Both the position numbers and the translations under genes were made by a program. Source: Bacteroidales bacterium (lineage in GTDB: Bacteria; Bacteroidota; Bacteroidia; Bacteroidales; P3). Taken from it: a stretch of DNA of 58,875 nucleotides. The DNA is taken from assembly GCA_031263015.1 (NCBI GenBank), contig JAISGN010000001.1, positions 1 through 58,875 of the forward strand, written 5' to 3'. Positions 37,001-45,327 of this stretch are shown here, one piece after another. Under the pieces are notes generated by a model. It did no database searches, was not told where the DNA came from, and worked only from the letters and a program-made list of their open reading frames with translations. Positions within the stretch are counted from its first letter, which is position 1; each line of letters starts with the position of its first letter.

Positions 37001-37426
37001 AACTGCAGAGTACCAAAAAGTGTCGCTAAACGTATAAGCCAACGCTCCGACAATACCACTGCCGAATACGGCTATGGTTTGTGCCGACGTCATCTCTTCT
37101 ACGTTTTTGACAAACTTCTTTGCCAGCATCGTAATAGACCAAAATAAAAACAAAATGGTGAATGCACTCGATATTGCACTCATTGCATTTACGGCGAACG
37201 CAGTTGTCGTTGGGCTATCGCCGAATAACATTGCAAAAAGGCGACCTAATATTTGGAAAGTAGGAGCTCCCGGCGGGTGTCCGACTTCTAATTTTGCTGT
37301 TGTGGCAATGTATTCGCCGCAATCCCACCAAGACGCTGTCGGCTCTGCGGTTAGCAAATACACTATGGCGGCTACTAAAAATATTCCCCAGCCAATAATG
37401 TTATTAATAAGATTATACTTCTTCAT
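34085..37426 (-). CDS. DUF2723 membrane glycosyltransferase (GT117-like)
   Basis: 1113-residue integral membrane protein. The N-terminus is the DUF2723 signature (TAEPTASWWDCGEYIATT, then LEVGHPPGAPTFQ), followed by about ten to twelve helices to residue 610 and a long periplasmic C-terminal part with Tyr/Trp-rich motifs (LWYAQEVEGIRPDVRIVN) and a helical TPR-like segment (about 900-1113). Family members are related to protein O-mannosyltransferases and are proposed to glycosylate exported proteins; acceptor unknown. Own promoter and terminator. Confidence 0.88.
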   Translation of the reverse strand: MKKYNLINNIIGWGIFLVAAIVYLLTAEPTASWWDCGEYIATTAKLEVGHPPGAPTFQILGRLFAMLFGDSPTTTAFAVNAMSAISSAFTILFLFWSITMLAKKFVKNVEEMTSAQTIAVFGSGIVGALAYTFSDTFWYSAVEGEVYAMSSFFTAVTFWAILKWESQADDKHNLRWLILISFLIGIAIGVHLLNLLTIPAIVYVFYYKKYKTTKKGLFWAGAVSIIIVAFVMYLLIPWIIKFASKFEIFFVNSIGMPFNSGTIIFILLIIGLIVWGLLYSKRKEKPILNTIVLSFLFFLIGYSTFATIIIRANANTPINENAPKDALSLLSYFNRDQYGSSPLFYGEYYNAPFERYKEGNSKYIKDTANGKYIEVKQQGDPVWKGDYCTLFPRMYSHDPSRPHIPYYKLFTGINGDRKPTFTENLTYFFRYQVNHMYWRYFLWNFAGRQNDIQNYGLNYDGSNPENPSNGTKDVLHGNWITGIDFIDAWRLGPQDNLPPDLANNKAKNRLFCLPLLLGIAGLIFHIKRRKKDAFVVFLLFFMTGLAIVVYLNQPPAQPRERDYAYAGSFYAFAIWIGLGVYALFDWLRKVKLNENAKAIAVSLICLIAVPVLMASQEWDDHDRSIRYMTRDIAKDYLESCDKDAILFVFGDNDTFPLWYAQEVEGIRPDVRIVNVTLAGMSWYVEQLYNKVYDADKIKFTLPKRYYGLGSDVTLLFPSVQPMNGTDVLKKIAARFDMNSEFMDSINYLTGNQWIIPFDKAKMAAKGIYPKELVDGEQGKFEFTIPVGDYGYKQLPRNDLMVLDMIATNGFERPMYIMSPNQFKGFIPNLTEYMRQDGLLYRIVPYRANMNINTDVTYDKFMNQFKWGNVNHKDYYLEDAVSMNNAVMMRQFHSLLARTLISEGKNAKAINVLNKAVKEFPFSNVTIGNSDMLLATAYCEAGDKQKGEEIYTAMFNHYLAHYNYYKQFKGKLARSVEGDKIMQLQMLSYVLEEASKHGITSLQSRKASIPELSAIDQLQEARMLYNDIVNEINQAASLARENRKDESGKAFIAALDKVEQMLKLSGNDSDLQQRTQQLLTFVLQNAQQHQLPSVLTKIQNNQVLSSLASSGQVQ

Positions 37427-37474
37427 TATCCGTGTATATTATAATAATACTAAGTTTTCTAACGTAAAGAGTTG

Positions 37475-37482
37475 CAAAGATA
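37475..37482 (-). promoter_or_regulatory. -7 promoter box for the DUF2723 gene
   Basis: Minus-strand TATCTTTG (plus CAAAGATA), 48 bases before the ATG. Confidence 0.55.
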
Positions 37483-37572
37483 ATTATTTTTTTCTAATCC
37501 GTCATTTGGAAAGCAGATAAGAAACCCCGTATTCCTCTTAACGTTATCGCAAGGTGCAGATACAGGATTACC

Positions 37573-37656
37573 AAACGCTGTTCCATTTTAATAAAAGGCT
37601 GTTTCGTTCGCACGAAAGGCTGTTTCATTTTTCTAAAACAGCGTTTTGTAAAAATC
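37573..37656. repeat. 21-bp-register repeat array F (four units)
   Basis: Units start at 37573, 37594, 37615 and 37636 with cores AAACGCTGTTC, AAAGGCTGTTT, AAAGGCTGTTT and AAACAGCGTTT. The array lies between the divergent promoters of the DUF2723 gene and fabK; one minus-strand frame stays open through it as heptads (KQPFVRT, KQPFIKM). Confidence 0.88.
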
Positions 37657-37714
37657 AATGTAAGAGAGAGTTTCATTTTATCCGATTTCGGAGAGCGGAA
37701 ATAAGAAAAATTAG

Positions 37715-37722
37715 TAATTTTG
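37715..37722 (+). promoter_or_regulatory. -7 promoter box for fabK
   Basis: TAATTTTG fits TAnnTTTG, 25 bases before the ATG. Confidence 0.55.
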
Positions 37723-37747
37723 CGGCGTTCAACAACATTTTTCACGT

Positions 37748-38689
37748 ATGAAAACATCTTTATGCGACATTTTAAATATTGAATATCCGATTATCGCCGG
37801 CGGAATGGTGTGGTGCAGCGGCTGGGAGTTGGCTTCGGCAGTATCAAACGAAGGAGGCTTGGGATTAATCGGTGCAGGCTCAATGTCTTCCGCCGTTTTA
37901 AAAGAGCATATTCAAAAAACGAAAGCAGCGACATCAAGACCTTTCGGCGTAAATCTTCCTTTGATGAGTGCCGAAGCAGACAATAACATTCGTATTGTTA
38001 TGGAAGAGAGCGTTCCGATAGTATTTACTTCCGCCGGAAACCCATCCAAATATACCAAAACACTAAAAGAGCACGGTATTAAAGTGGTTCATGTTATTGC
38101 TAACGAGAAATTTGCCCTCAAAGCACAGGATGCAGGTGTTGATGCTGTGGTTGCGGAAGGTTTTGAGGCAGGAGGACACAACGGAAAGGAAGAAACAACA
38201 ACATTAGTCTTGGTTAAGCAAATTGCAGATAAGGTAAGCATTCCGTTAATTGCAGCAGGCGGCATAGCAAGCGGCGAACAAATTGCGGCAATGTTTTGTT
38301 TGGGTGCAAAAGGAGTGCAGATTGGCTCGCTCTTCGCAGCAAGTAACGAATCCTCCGCTCATATCAATTTTAAGAATGCGGTATTTGCTGCAATGGAAGG
38401 AGACACCAAATTATTTTTTCGCAAGTTATCCCCTACCAGACTGCTTAAAGGAGATTTCTTTACGAAGGTTGAGGAAGCGGAAAGCAGAGGAGCATCTGCC
38501 GAAGAGTTGTTGGAATTGATTGGAATCGGGCGTTCAAGAAAAGGAATCTTTGAAGGAGATTTGGCAAACGGCGAATTGGAGATTGGACAAGCGGCTTCCT
38601 TGATAAATAAACCGCTTTCGGTCAAAGAAATCTTTAAGAATTTACTGACGGAATTTGATTCGGCAAAAAAAAGACTGCGATATGAATAA
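37748..38689 (+). CDS. fabK: FabK-type enoyl-ACP reductase II / nitronate monooxygenase family
   Basis: FMN-dependent TIM-barrel enzyme of 313 residues. The opening (EYPIIAGGMVWCSGWELASA), GGLGLIGAGSM, FGVNLPL and the conserved EGFEAGGHNGKEETTTLVL (catalytic His) closely follow FabK of oral Bacteroidales, which makes saturated acyl-ACP for fatty-acid synthesis using NAD(P)H. The same fold covers nitronate monooxygenases; no other fab gene is adjacent, so the specific reaction is inferred. Its stop overlaps the start of the next gene by eight bases. Confidence 0.8.
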   Translation: MKTSLCDILNIEYPIIAGGMVWCSGWELASAVSNEGGLGLIGAGSMSSAVLKEHIQKTKAATSRPFGVNLPLMSAEADNNIRIVMEESVPIVFTSAGNPSKYTKTLKEHGIKVVHVIANEKFALKAQDAGVDAVVAEGFEAGGHNGKEETTTLVLVKQIADKVSIPLIAAGGIASGEQIAAMFCLGAKGVQIGSLFAASNESSAHINFKNAVFAAMEGDTKLFFRKLSPTRLLKGDFFTKVEEAESRGASAEELLELIGIGRSRKGIFEGDLANGELEIGQAASLINKPLSVKEIFKNLLTEFDSAKKRLRYE

Positions 38690-39509
38690 TTCTCCTCTCA
38701 TTACTTTAATAACGGATTGGGGTTATAAGGATTTTTATTGCGGAAAATTTCTTGGGAAACTTTATTCCGCCATTCCGAATGCAAGGATTGTGGAAATAAC
38801 TCACGGCATTGATAAATTTAAAACGGAAGATGCGGCATTTGTTGCAAGGAATTCCTGTTTTGATTTCCCACCTGAAACGATACATATAATAGATGTCGCA
38901 TCCAATATGAGCAATGTTATCGTCAAATCAGCCGACCAATACTTTATTTGCTCGGATAATAATGTTTCTGCTTTGATTTTTTCCGACAAAAAGGCTGAAT
39001 TTTACTCTCTAAACGCATTAAACAACAACTATACCTCATTTACATTTGTTGCGGCAAGCATTTTTATTGATGTTATAAAGAAAATTGCCGACAAAGTGCC
39101 GCTTAATGTCATCGGAACGCAGATTGATTCGCTTAAAAACAAGCAACATTATTCACAAACGCCTGTATTCGGCAACCCAATAGAGTGTATAATTCTTTAT
39201 TTTGATGATTACGGAAATGCAATCCTCAATCTCACAAAAGAAGAGTTTGATAAAATTACCCAAAACAAAGATTTCTCAATATCAATCAGCCCCACAGACA
39301 AAATAACCAGCGTTTCGCCGACATATAATAAGGATATAGTGAAAAGAGACGATGTATCAAAACCATTATTGAGCGTTTCGTCAAGCGGATATATGGCTTT
39401 ATCGTTGCCGAATGCAAGTTACAAGGAACTAATATTCGGCAATAATTTAATCCCATCAATGATTGAATACACTATACGCATAAAATTGACGGATAAAAGT
39501 AAGACTTAA
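38682..39509 (+). CDS. SAM hydroxide adenosyltransferase (DUF62)
   Basis: Hydrolyses S-adenosylmethionine to adenosine and methionine by attack of hydroxide; related to fluorinase and chlorinase. 275 residues. The signature LITDWGYKDFYCGKFLGKL near the N-terminus holds the SAM-binding Asp, followed by FPPETIHIIDV and the C-terminal beta-barrel (ECIILYFDDYGNAILNLTKEEF). The start at 38682 lies inside the end of fabK; the frame is open from 38655 but ATG 38682 gives the family N-terminus. Its 3' end overlaps a small lipoprotein gene on the other strand by 38 bases. Confidence 0.85.
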   Translation: MNNSPLITLITDWGYKDFYCGKFLGKLYSAIPNARIVEITHGIDKFKTEDAAFVARNSCFDFPPETIHIIDVASNMSNVIVKSADQYFICSDNNVSALIFSDKKAEFYSLNALNNNYTSFTFVAASIFIDVIKKIADKVPLNVIGTQIDSLKNKQHYSQTPVFGNPIECIILYFDDYGNAILNLTKEEFDKITQNKDFSISISPTDKITSVSPTYNKDIVKRDDVSKPLLSVSSSGYMALSLPNASYKELIFGNNLIPSMIEYTIRIKLTDKSKT

Positions 39510-39651
39510 CAGGTTTATATAAGGAAGAAAATGTCGGACAGTTGCATTTGCGGCTGCGAACCTTCTTCATACCGCCTTTACTGCTGCTACAGGAAGCGGC
39601 AAAAGCCATAATAATTAGTGCGGACACGATTATCGTATATTTTTTCTTCAT
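39472..39651 (-). CDS. small Cys-rich lipoprotein
   Basis: A 59-residue frame: MKKKYTIIVS then a hydrophobic core and the lipobox FAASC (Cys21), so a mature lipoprotein of only 39 residues, SSSKGGMKKVRSRKCNCPTF followed by SSLYKPVKSYFYPSILCV. The CNC pair beside basic residues could bind metal or form a disulfide. It begins one base after the stop of the upstream helicase gene on the same strand, pointing to co-transcription, and overlaps the 3' end of the SAM hydrolase gene on the opposite strand. Function unknown. Support is the textbook lipoprotein signal and the tight spacing. Confidence 0.7.
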   Translation of the reverse strand: MKKKYTIIVSALIIMAFAASCSSSKGGMKKVRSRKCNCPTFSSLYKPVKSYFYPSILCV

Positions 39652-39652
39652 A

Positions 39653-41761
39653 TTATTGTTTTAAGACATTGTTTGCAATGATATCAATCAGGGTTTCGCC
39701 GTATTTTTCCATTGTTTTCTTGCCGATTCCCTTGATTTCGGCGAGTTCTTTCATTGTTTCGGGTTCCGAATTTGAGATATTGAGGAGGGCTTTCTGCGAA
39801 AGAACAAAATAAGCAGGCATATTAATTCGCTCAGCCTCAGTTCTACGCCATTGACGCAAGGCTTCATAAAGTTCTTCGTTGCCTTTGTCATTTTCTTCCT
39901 TGATTCTATCGTTTTCTTCCTTGATTTGAGCGGATTTTTCTTTGATAACAGAATTCGGTTTCAGCCTTTCGCCCTGAGCAAGCAAATCATTACGCAAACG
40001 AACGTAAGAAACAACATCAAAAGGCTTGTTTTCAATGCTTTTTAACAAGCGATGCTTGATTTCTTTCGCCGTTGCAAGGTCATTTGTTAAGGATTCAAGA
40101 TTATATTCTGTGTCTTTATTATCAAATTCCAAGCTTTGAAGAATAAAAATCAGCGTATTAATCTTTTGCAATGAGGTTATAAAATACTTTTGTGCGGCTT
40201 CAATGCGTTTATTTAATGCCTGCTCGTTTTCTTTTGCCAACACATCAATCTGATGTAAGAATTTAGCCGCAACATTGACTATTTCATTTTTGGCAAACGC
40301 CGTAATATCCTTGATTTTTGCTGATGCGGATTCATAAAACCTTGATATGTCTTCATCATTCAGGCGATAAATTTTTTCAAGCACCGTATTCATATCGCTA
40401 AAATCAAATAATTCCTTCATAGCATCAAGAATGTATTGCTTTTTATCTCTTTCCAGCGTATCGCTATCAGGTTTTATTTCACGCTGATTTGCATTAAAAG
40501 CACTGACTTTGCCGTCTATCATAACCGAATAAGGGTCAAATTTAGAACAAAGCACAATCCCTTCCATACTTCTGCATCTGCTCAAAGCGACATAAACCTG
40601 TCCGTTAGCGAAAGCCTTATTTGAGTCAATGATTGCCTTATCAAACGTCAGCCCTTGGCTTTTGTGAATGGTTATTGCCCATGCCGTTTTGATGGGATAT
40701 TGTTCAAACGTACCGATAACGCTTTGCTCTATGCTTCTATCCTTATTCAATTTGTAGCGATAGTTCTTCCACATATCCTTATGTACATATATTCGCTGCG
40801 AATCCTCATCCTCCACCACTATTCTGTCATCCGTCAATTCTATAACGCGACCTAATTTGCCGTTATGATACATCCGCTTACGCCCAACGCCGTAATCATT
40901 CTTTATAAACATCACTTGCGCCCCTACTTTCAACTCTAAAACTCGGTCATTGGGGAAAATATTTTCCGGAAACTCCCCTTCAATATTCGCTTCGTAGCGA
41001 TAAACGGGATTTTTTATTGCATAAAGTTTCTCATCGTTGATTTGCTTGGACTGATAGTTGTGAGTACAAAGACGAATGTAGCCCTCATCATTTTGAAAGT
41101 TGGGAATATATCGCTCATTCAAAGCATCAACAATATCATCGCTGATTTTGTTATCACGAACAGAGTTAAGGATGGAAATAAAACGTTTATCGGTTTGGCG
41201 AAAAACCTGTTCCAGTATTATGGTAACGAAGTTTGACTGCTGCCATGCATAAGAAGAAAAAAAATAAGGCGTGGAATAATATGACCTAAGCAAATCCCAT
41301 TCATTATCAACAGCAACCGGCGGCAATTGACGCAAATCTCCGATAAGCAACATCTGCACTCCGCCGAACGGTTGGCTGTTTCGCCTGATGTTTTTCAGCA
41401 TTTTATCAACCGCATCCAGCACATCGGCGCGCACCATTGAGATTTCGTCAATGATTATCATATCAAGCGAGCGAATAAGGTTGAGTTTCTCTTTTCTAAT
41501 CGCCTTTTTATCTTTTTCGGAAGTAGAATTGGGGATAAAGGGAGCAAAATCCAGTTGAAAGAACGAATGAATCGTTACACCCTGAGCATTCAACGCAGCA
41601 ACGCCTGTTGGAGCCAAGACCACAAAACGCTTGAACAGCGTTTCCACAATACCTTTTAAAAAAGTGGTCTTACCTGTCCCTGCCTTGCCTGTAAGAAAGA
41701 CATTGACGTTTGTCTGTTCCACATAATTTTTGGCTAATTCCAGTTGCTCGTTTGTTTCCAT
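39653..41761 (-). CDS. PIF1-like helicase with HRDC domain
   Basis: SF1 5'-3' type helicase acting on DNA. 702 residues: Walker A LTGKAGTGKTTF (24-34), Walker B IIIDEISMVRADV, GGVQMLLIGDLRQLPPV, AITIHKSQGLTFDKAIID and YVALSRCRSMEGIVL in the core (1-440), a helical middle, and a C-terminal HRDC domain (LRQWRRTEAERINMPAYFV to IKGIGKKTMEKYGETLID). The longest frame starts at 41890, but a promoter box at 41787-41794 lies within it, so ATG 41761 is used. The small lipoprotein follows directly. Confidence 0.88.
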   Translation of the reverse strand: METNEQLELAKNYVEQTNVNVFLTGKAGTGKTTFLKGIVETLFKRFVVLAPTGVAALNAQGVTIHSFFQLDFAPFIPNSTSEKDKKAIRKEKLNLIRSLDMIIIDEISMVRADVLDAVDKMLKNIRRNSQPFGGVQMLLIGDLRQLPPVAVDNEWDLLRSYYSTPYFFSSYAWQQSNFVTIILEQVFRQTDKRFISILNSVRDNKISDDIVDALNERYIPNFQNDEGYIRLCTHNYQSKQINDEKLYAIKNPVYRYEANIEGEFPENIFPNDRVLELKVGAQVMFIKNDYGVGRKRMYHNGKLGRVIELTDDRIVVEDEDSQRIYVHKDMWKNYRYKLNKDRSIEQSVIGTFEQYPIKTAWAITIHKSQGLTFDKAIIDSNKAFANGQVYVALSRCRSMEGIVLCSKFDPYSVMIDGKVSAFNANQREIKPDSDTLERDKKQYILDAMKELFDFSDMNTVLEKIYRLNDEDISRFYESASAKIKDITAFAKNEIVNVAAKFLHQIDVLAKENEQALNKRIEAAQKYFITSLQKINTLIFILQSLEFDNKDTEYNLESLTNDLATAKEIKHRLLKSIENKPFDVVSYVRLRNDLLAQGERLKPNSVIKEKSAQIKEENDRIKEENDKGNEELYEALRQWRRTEAERINMPAYFVLSQKALLNISNSEPETMKELAEIKGIGKKTMEKYGETLIDIIANNVLKQ

Positions 41762-41786
41762 TAATTTACTATAATCAAACAAGATG

Positions 41787-41794
41787 CAAAAATA
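41787..41794 (-). promoter_or_regulatory. -7 promoter box for the PIF1-like helicase
   Basis: Minus-strand TATTTTTG (plus CAAAAATA), 25 bases before ATG 41761; it rules out the upstream start of the longest frame. Confidence 0.55.
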
Positions 41795-41940
41795 ATCAAA
41801 TTTTACACAAATCAAACAGGCAATCATCCCACTGAATTCAAGTTTCGGAAATTTCTTACAGCCTTTTAATAAATTATTGCTTGGTTTCAATAATGGAAAA
41901 CAGCATCAAGCAGTTACGATGAGTGCTTTCGTCATACATA

Positions 41941-41970
41941 AAAGGGCTGTCTCCAAAAAGAAACAGCCCA
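41941..41970 (-). terminator. terminator after the acyl-CoA synthetase gene
   Basis: GGGCTGTCTC and GAAACAGCCC form a ten-base stem with one mismatch, followed on the minus strand by four T residues, 35 bases after the stop. Confidence 0.8.
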
Positions 41971-42004
41971 ATAATGTATCGTTTTGCTGAAAAACAGCCG
42001 TGAT

Positions 42005-44071
42005 TTAAATATTCTTGTCAATACGGATACGAGCATCAACAGCAACTACTGCTTTCGCTGAGCCAAGCAAAGGATTCAAATCCATTTCCGCTATCTCCGG
42101 CGCCGCCTCTACTAATGCCGAAACTCGTGCTATCTGATCTGCATACATTTCTTCATTGACTGCTTCCTGCCCTCTAACACCTTGAATTATCTTATAGCCT
42201 TTCAAAGCCTTTATCATAGTCTTTGCTTCTTTTATTCCTATTGGAGCCAAGCCAGATTGTATGTCTTTAAGCACTTCAATAAAGATACCACCTAATCCAC
42301 ACAAGACCTGATGACCAAAAAGTGGCTCTCGCATAGCACCAATGAATATTTCCGTACCGAACAGCATAGGATAACACTGAACAGCATAAGTATCTTTGAT
42401 ATGTATAAGGCGTTCAAACTCCGTTCTCACTGCCGCCTCATCCTTAACATTGAGAGAAACACCTCCGACATCAGATTTATGAACAGGACCGACCACTTTC
42501 ATAACCAAAGGATAGCCTACACGATTAGCAAACTTCACAGCAACTTCCACATCGTCCGTAGAAATGTCTTCGGCGTGTTTTATACCTGCCGCATCCAGCA
42601 GTTCGTTTAAAATTTTAACATCAAGATAACCATTATCACAACGAGAGATAATTTCTCTTACCTTATCAACGTCAATCTTCACCACATCATCATCAACAGC
42701 TGGGTTAGGAGTGGCGACAATGCGTGCTACCGCATTACCGAAGACCGTCTCATCAGGAAAATATGTGTTGCCCATCTCCACAAATTCTTTAACCTCTGCA
42801 GCAGCGACCATTGTAGAAGGAAGTATTGGGAAGACAGACTTCTTTGTTGTTTTCATCTTTTCATTCAGTACGCGATAAGCATCAAAGATTGGTGTTAAAC
42901 CAGGAGTACCGAATATAACACACATCGCATCTATGTTATCAAAGTCATTGTTGCAGGCATCTATAACATCGCTTAATTGTTCGGGCGTACCGGTAGCAAG
43001 AATGTCAATCGGATTTGCGACCGAAGAACCGGCAAAGAGTTTGCTTAACAATTCGTCTGCTTTCTTTCCTTCAATATGAGGTACATTCAGTCCAGCCTTT
43101 GAGAGCGAATCCGTGAGCATAACGGCAGGTCCGCCAGCGTGAGTAATGATTGCCATATTATCACCTTCAAAACGTGGATATGTAAAGATTGATGCCACAG
43201 TGCAAAGCTCTTCTCGTCCGGAGCAACGCACAATTCCAGCCTTCTTAAACAAAGCATCAACAGCCACATCGGAAGAAGCCAATGCTCCAGTGTGCGAAGA
43301 AGCGGCACGACTGCCTGCTTCACTGCAACCGGCTTTCACAGCAGCAATCTTAACTCCCTTTTTAGCCAATGATTGTGCGTGTTTAAGAAGTTTCAAAGGC
43401 TTTTTAATATTCTCAATGTACATAATAATCACTTTGGAACTTGATTCGTTAAATACTTCATCGTGATATTCCAAAATGTCTTCAATGCCTAATTGTGCCG
43501 AATTGCCGACTGCCCAACAGTGATTAAAGTGTAAGCCCTGTTGCATTCCTATATCCATAATAAAACAGCCCGTTGCACCACTACCAGTTATGAAATCAAC
43601 ACCTTTTGACGAAGATTTAGGGAATGGTTTTGAGAAAATAGCATGATGATACGGCGTAAAAACCCCCGTACAATTAGGTCCAATCAAACAACCTCCGTGT
43701 TTCTCAATCTGAGCCACCAATCTATTCTCCAATTCCTTGCCTTCATGGCTTTCTTCTCCAAATCCGGCAGAAATAATGATAAAAGCCTTTGTATTCTTAT
43801 CCTCACTCAACACCTGAACTGCTTCTTCGGTAAATTTGGCAGCAATAGCCAGAACAGCCAAATCAACATTGGGCAAATCTCTTACGTTCTTACAGCACTT
43901 TATTCCTTGAATTTCGTCCTCCTTAGGATTGACAACATAAACCTGTCCTTTGAAACCGCCTTCCAAAATGTTGCGTAAAATCGCCCCACCAGGCTTATAA
44001 ACATCGTTACTTGCCCCAATAACAGCGATAGATTGAGGATTAACCAACTGTTTTGTTACTTTCGTACTCAT
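42005..44071 (-). CDS. ADP-forming acetyl/acyl-CoA synthetase, fused subunits
   Basis: Converts acyl-CoA + ADP + Pi to acid + ATP, an energy-conserving step of fermentation, through a phosphohistidine. 688 residues: CoA-binding Rossmann domain (SIAVIGASNDVYKPGGAILR), CoA-ligase domain with phospho-His260 in AASSHTGALASSD, and a C-terminal ATP-grasp domain (about 465-688; YPLVMKVVGPVHKSDVGGV). The alpha and beta parts are fused in one chain. It may yield ATP from acetyl- or butyryl-CoA made by amino-acid fermentation; acyl specificity unknown. Single gene with promoter and terminator. Confidence 0.9.
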   Translation of the reverse strand: MSTKVTKQLVNPQSIAVIGASNDVYKPGGAILRNILEGGFKGQVYVVNPKEDEIQGIKCCKNVRDLPNVDLAVLAIAAKFTEEAVQVLSEDKNTKAFIIISAGFGEESHEGKELENRLVAQIEKHGGCLIGPNCTGVFTPYHHAIFSKPFPKSSSKGVDFITGSGATGCFIMDIGMQQGLHFNHCWAVGNSAQLGIEDILEYHDEVFNESSSKVIIMYIENIKKPLKLLKHAQSLAKKGVKIAAVKAGCSEAGSRAASSHTGALASSDVAVDALFKKAGIVRCSGREELCTVASIFTYPRFEGDNMAIITHAGGPAVMLTDSLSKAGLNVPHIEGKKADELLSKLFAGSSVANPIDILATGTPEQLSDVIDACNNDFDNIDAMCVIFGTPGLTPIFDAYRVLNEKMKTTKKSVFPILPSTMVAAAEVKEFVEMGNTYFPDETVFGNAVARIVATPNPAVDDDVVKIDVDKVREIISRCDNGYLDVKILNELLDAAGIKHAEDISTDDVEVAVKFANRVGYPLVMKVVGPVHKSDVGGVSLNVKDEAAVRTEFERLIHIKDTYAVQCYPMLFGTEIFIGAMREPLFGHQVLCGLGGIFIEVLKDIQSGLAPIGIKEAKTMIKALKGYKIIQGVRGQEAVNEEMYADQIARVSALVEAAPEIAEMDLNPLLGSAKAVVAVDARIRIDKNI

Positions 44072-44121
44072 ATATTATAGTTTAATTTTAAGTTTAGGAA
44101 ACAATAATTTTCTTTTATTTG

Positions 44122-44129
44122 CAAAGGTA
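44122..44129 (-). promoter_or_regulatory. -7 promoter box for the acyl-CoA synthetase
   Basis: Minus-strand TACCTTTG (plus CAAAGGTA), 50 bases before the ATG. Confidence 0.55.
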
Positions 44130-44176
44130 CAACTATTTCTTGACTATGCAAGAAGCAAAGCATCATCCATACGGCG

Positions 44177-45085
44177 TTAATGCTCTTCGCAGGAAGACTC
44201 TTCGCAGGAAATATCAACGGGTTCAAATTCCAGCGTAACATGAGCAATATTCATATCGTTAAGAATATGTTTCAATTTATGTTTTATTGCTTCCGAATCG
44301 CACAAATCAGCAATAACAACATGAGCAGTAAGAGCCGTTTCATTAGTACTTAATGCCCAAATATGGATATGATGAATCCCTTTAACGCCATCAACATTCA
44401 TCATCTGCTCTTCAACTTTATCCGAATCTATACCCTTTGGTACGGCATTCAAAGCAAGATTTATGCTTTCCATTAGCAAGTTCCACGTTGAGTAAAGAAT
44501 GATTAAGGCTATTACTATACCGATTAAAGCATCTACAATGTACCAATGAGTGAGCCAAATCACTATTCCCGCAATCACAACGCCTACACTAACCATTGCA
44601 TCGGAAGCAAGATGAAGATAAGCGCTCTTTACATTCAAATCATGCTCCTGATGATTGATAAAAAGCCAAGCCGTGAAGCCGTTAATCACTACTCCGATAG
44701 CCGCAACGACTACAACACTCAACCCTTGTATAGGTTCGGGATGAAAAATCTTGTTAATACTTTCCGCAAATATGAATACAACGGTTGCCAACAGGATTAT
44801 GGCGTTAAGAAGCGACACAAGAATAGTTGTTTTCTTGAATCCGTAAGTGTATTTCTTTGTGGGATGAAAACGAGACAGGATAACGGCAAAGGCACTTAAA
44901 GCAAGCGATACAACATCACCAAGATTGTGTCCGGCATCAGAAAGCAAGCCTACCGAATTAGCAAAGAAGCCTGCGACAAATTCAACTATCACAAAACCGA
45001 AATTGCAGATTATCGCAAGCAAAAAGGCTTTATTCAATCCCTTTGCCTCAATCTGCTGATGCGAATGATGATTATGTGTTTCCAT
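44177..45085 (-). CDS. cation diffusion facilitator, CzcD/ZnT type
   Basis: Proton-coupled efflux of Zn2+ (perhaps Co2+ or Cd2+) from the cytoplasm. 302 residues: a His-rich N-terminus ([11 protein letters not shown]), six membrane helices with the metal-site motifs [13 protein letters not shown] (helix II) and [13 protein letters not shown] (helix V), and a C-terminal cytoplasmic domain with [17 protein letters not shown], ending in a Cys/His tail (CEESSCEEH) that may also bind metal. Single gene. Its -7 box ends four bases before the ATG. Confidence 0.9.
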   Translation of the reverse strand: METHNHHSHQQIEAKGLNKAFLLAIICNFGFVIVEFVAGFFANSVGLLSDAGHNLGDVVSLALSAFAVILSRFHPTKKYTYGFKKTTILVSLLNAIILLATVVFIFAESINKIFHPEPIQGLSVVVVAAIGVVINGFTAWLFINHQEHDLNVKSAYLHLASDAMVSVGVVIAGIVIWLTHWYIVDALIGIVIALIILYSTWNLLMESINLALNAVPKGIDSDKVEEQMMNVDGVKGIHHIHIWALSTNETALTAHVVIADLCDSEAIKHKLKHILNDMNIAHVTLEFEPVDISCEESSCEEH

Positions 45086-45089
45086 CGTG

Positions 45090-45097
45090 CAAAGATA
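45090..45097 (-). promoter_or_regulatory. -7 box abutting the czcD-like start
   Basis: Minus-strand TATCTTTG (plus CAAAGATA) only four bases upstream of the ATG, predicting a leaderless or nearly leaderless transcript. Confidence 0.5.
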
Positions 45098-45126
45098 TGA
45101 ATATTTTTCCTGATTGCCCTCTAACG

Positions 45127-45210
45127 AAAGGCTGTTCGGTTAAAATGAAAGGCTGTTTCGTTAAAATAAAACAGCGTTTTAGAAAAATGAAACAGCCTTT
45201 GGTTGAAACA
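45127..45210. repeat. 21-bp-register repeat array G (four units)
   Basis: Units start at 45127, 45148, 45169 and 45190 with cores AAAGGCTGTTC, AAAGGCTGTTT, AAACAGCGTTT and AAACAGCCTTT. Two units in each orientation, so the array can fold into one large hairpin. Lies between the divergent czcD-like and metG promoters. Confidence 0.9.
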
Positions 45211-45298
45211 TTATCTAAGTCCAACACGCTCAGACAGCATTTGGGGAATATATTACGGCGGATGGAATCGGTCTTTTCGTCTTTTAATCAAGTTTTAC

Positions 45299-45306
45299 TA
45301 CCTTTG
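45299..45306 (+). promoter_or_regulatory. -7 promoter box for metG
   Basis: TACCTTTG fits TAnnTTTG, 21 bases before ATG 45328. The longest metG frame (open from 45043) runs through repeat array G and this box and so is not the real N-terminus. Confidence 0.6.
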
Positions 45307-45327
45307 CACGCTCAAAAACCAAGCAAG

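Noticed and set aside
45043-45327. N-terminal extension of metG
   Set aside because: It runs through repeat array G and a promoter box and lacks MetG similarity; the HIGH motif is at the normal distance from ATG 45328.
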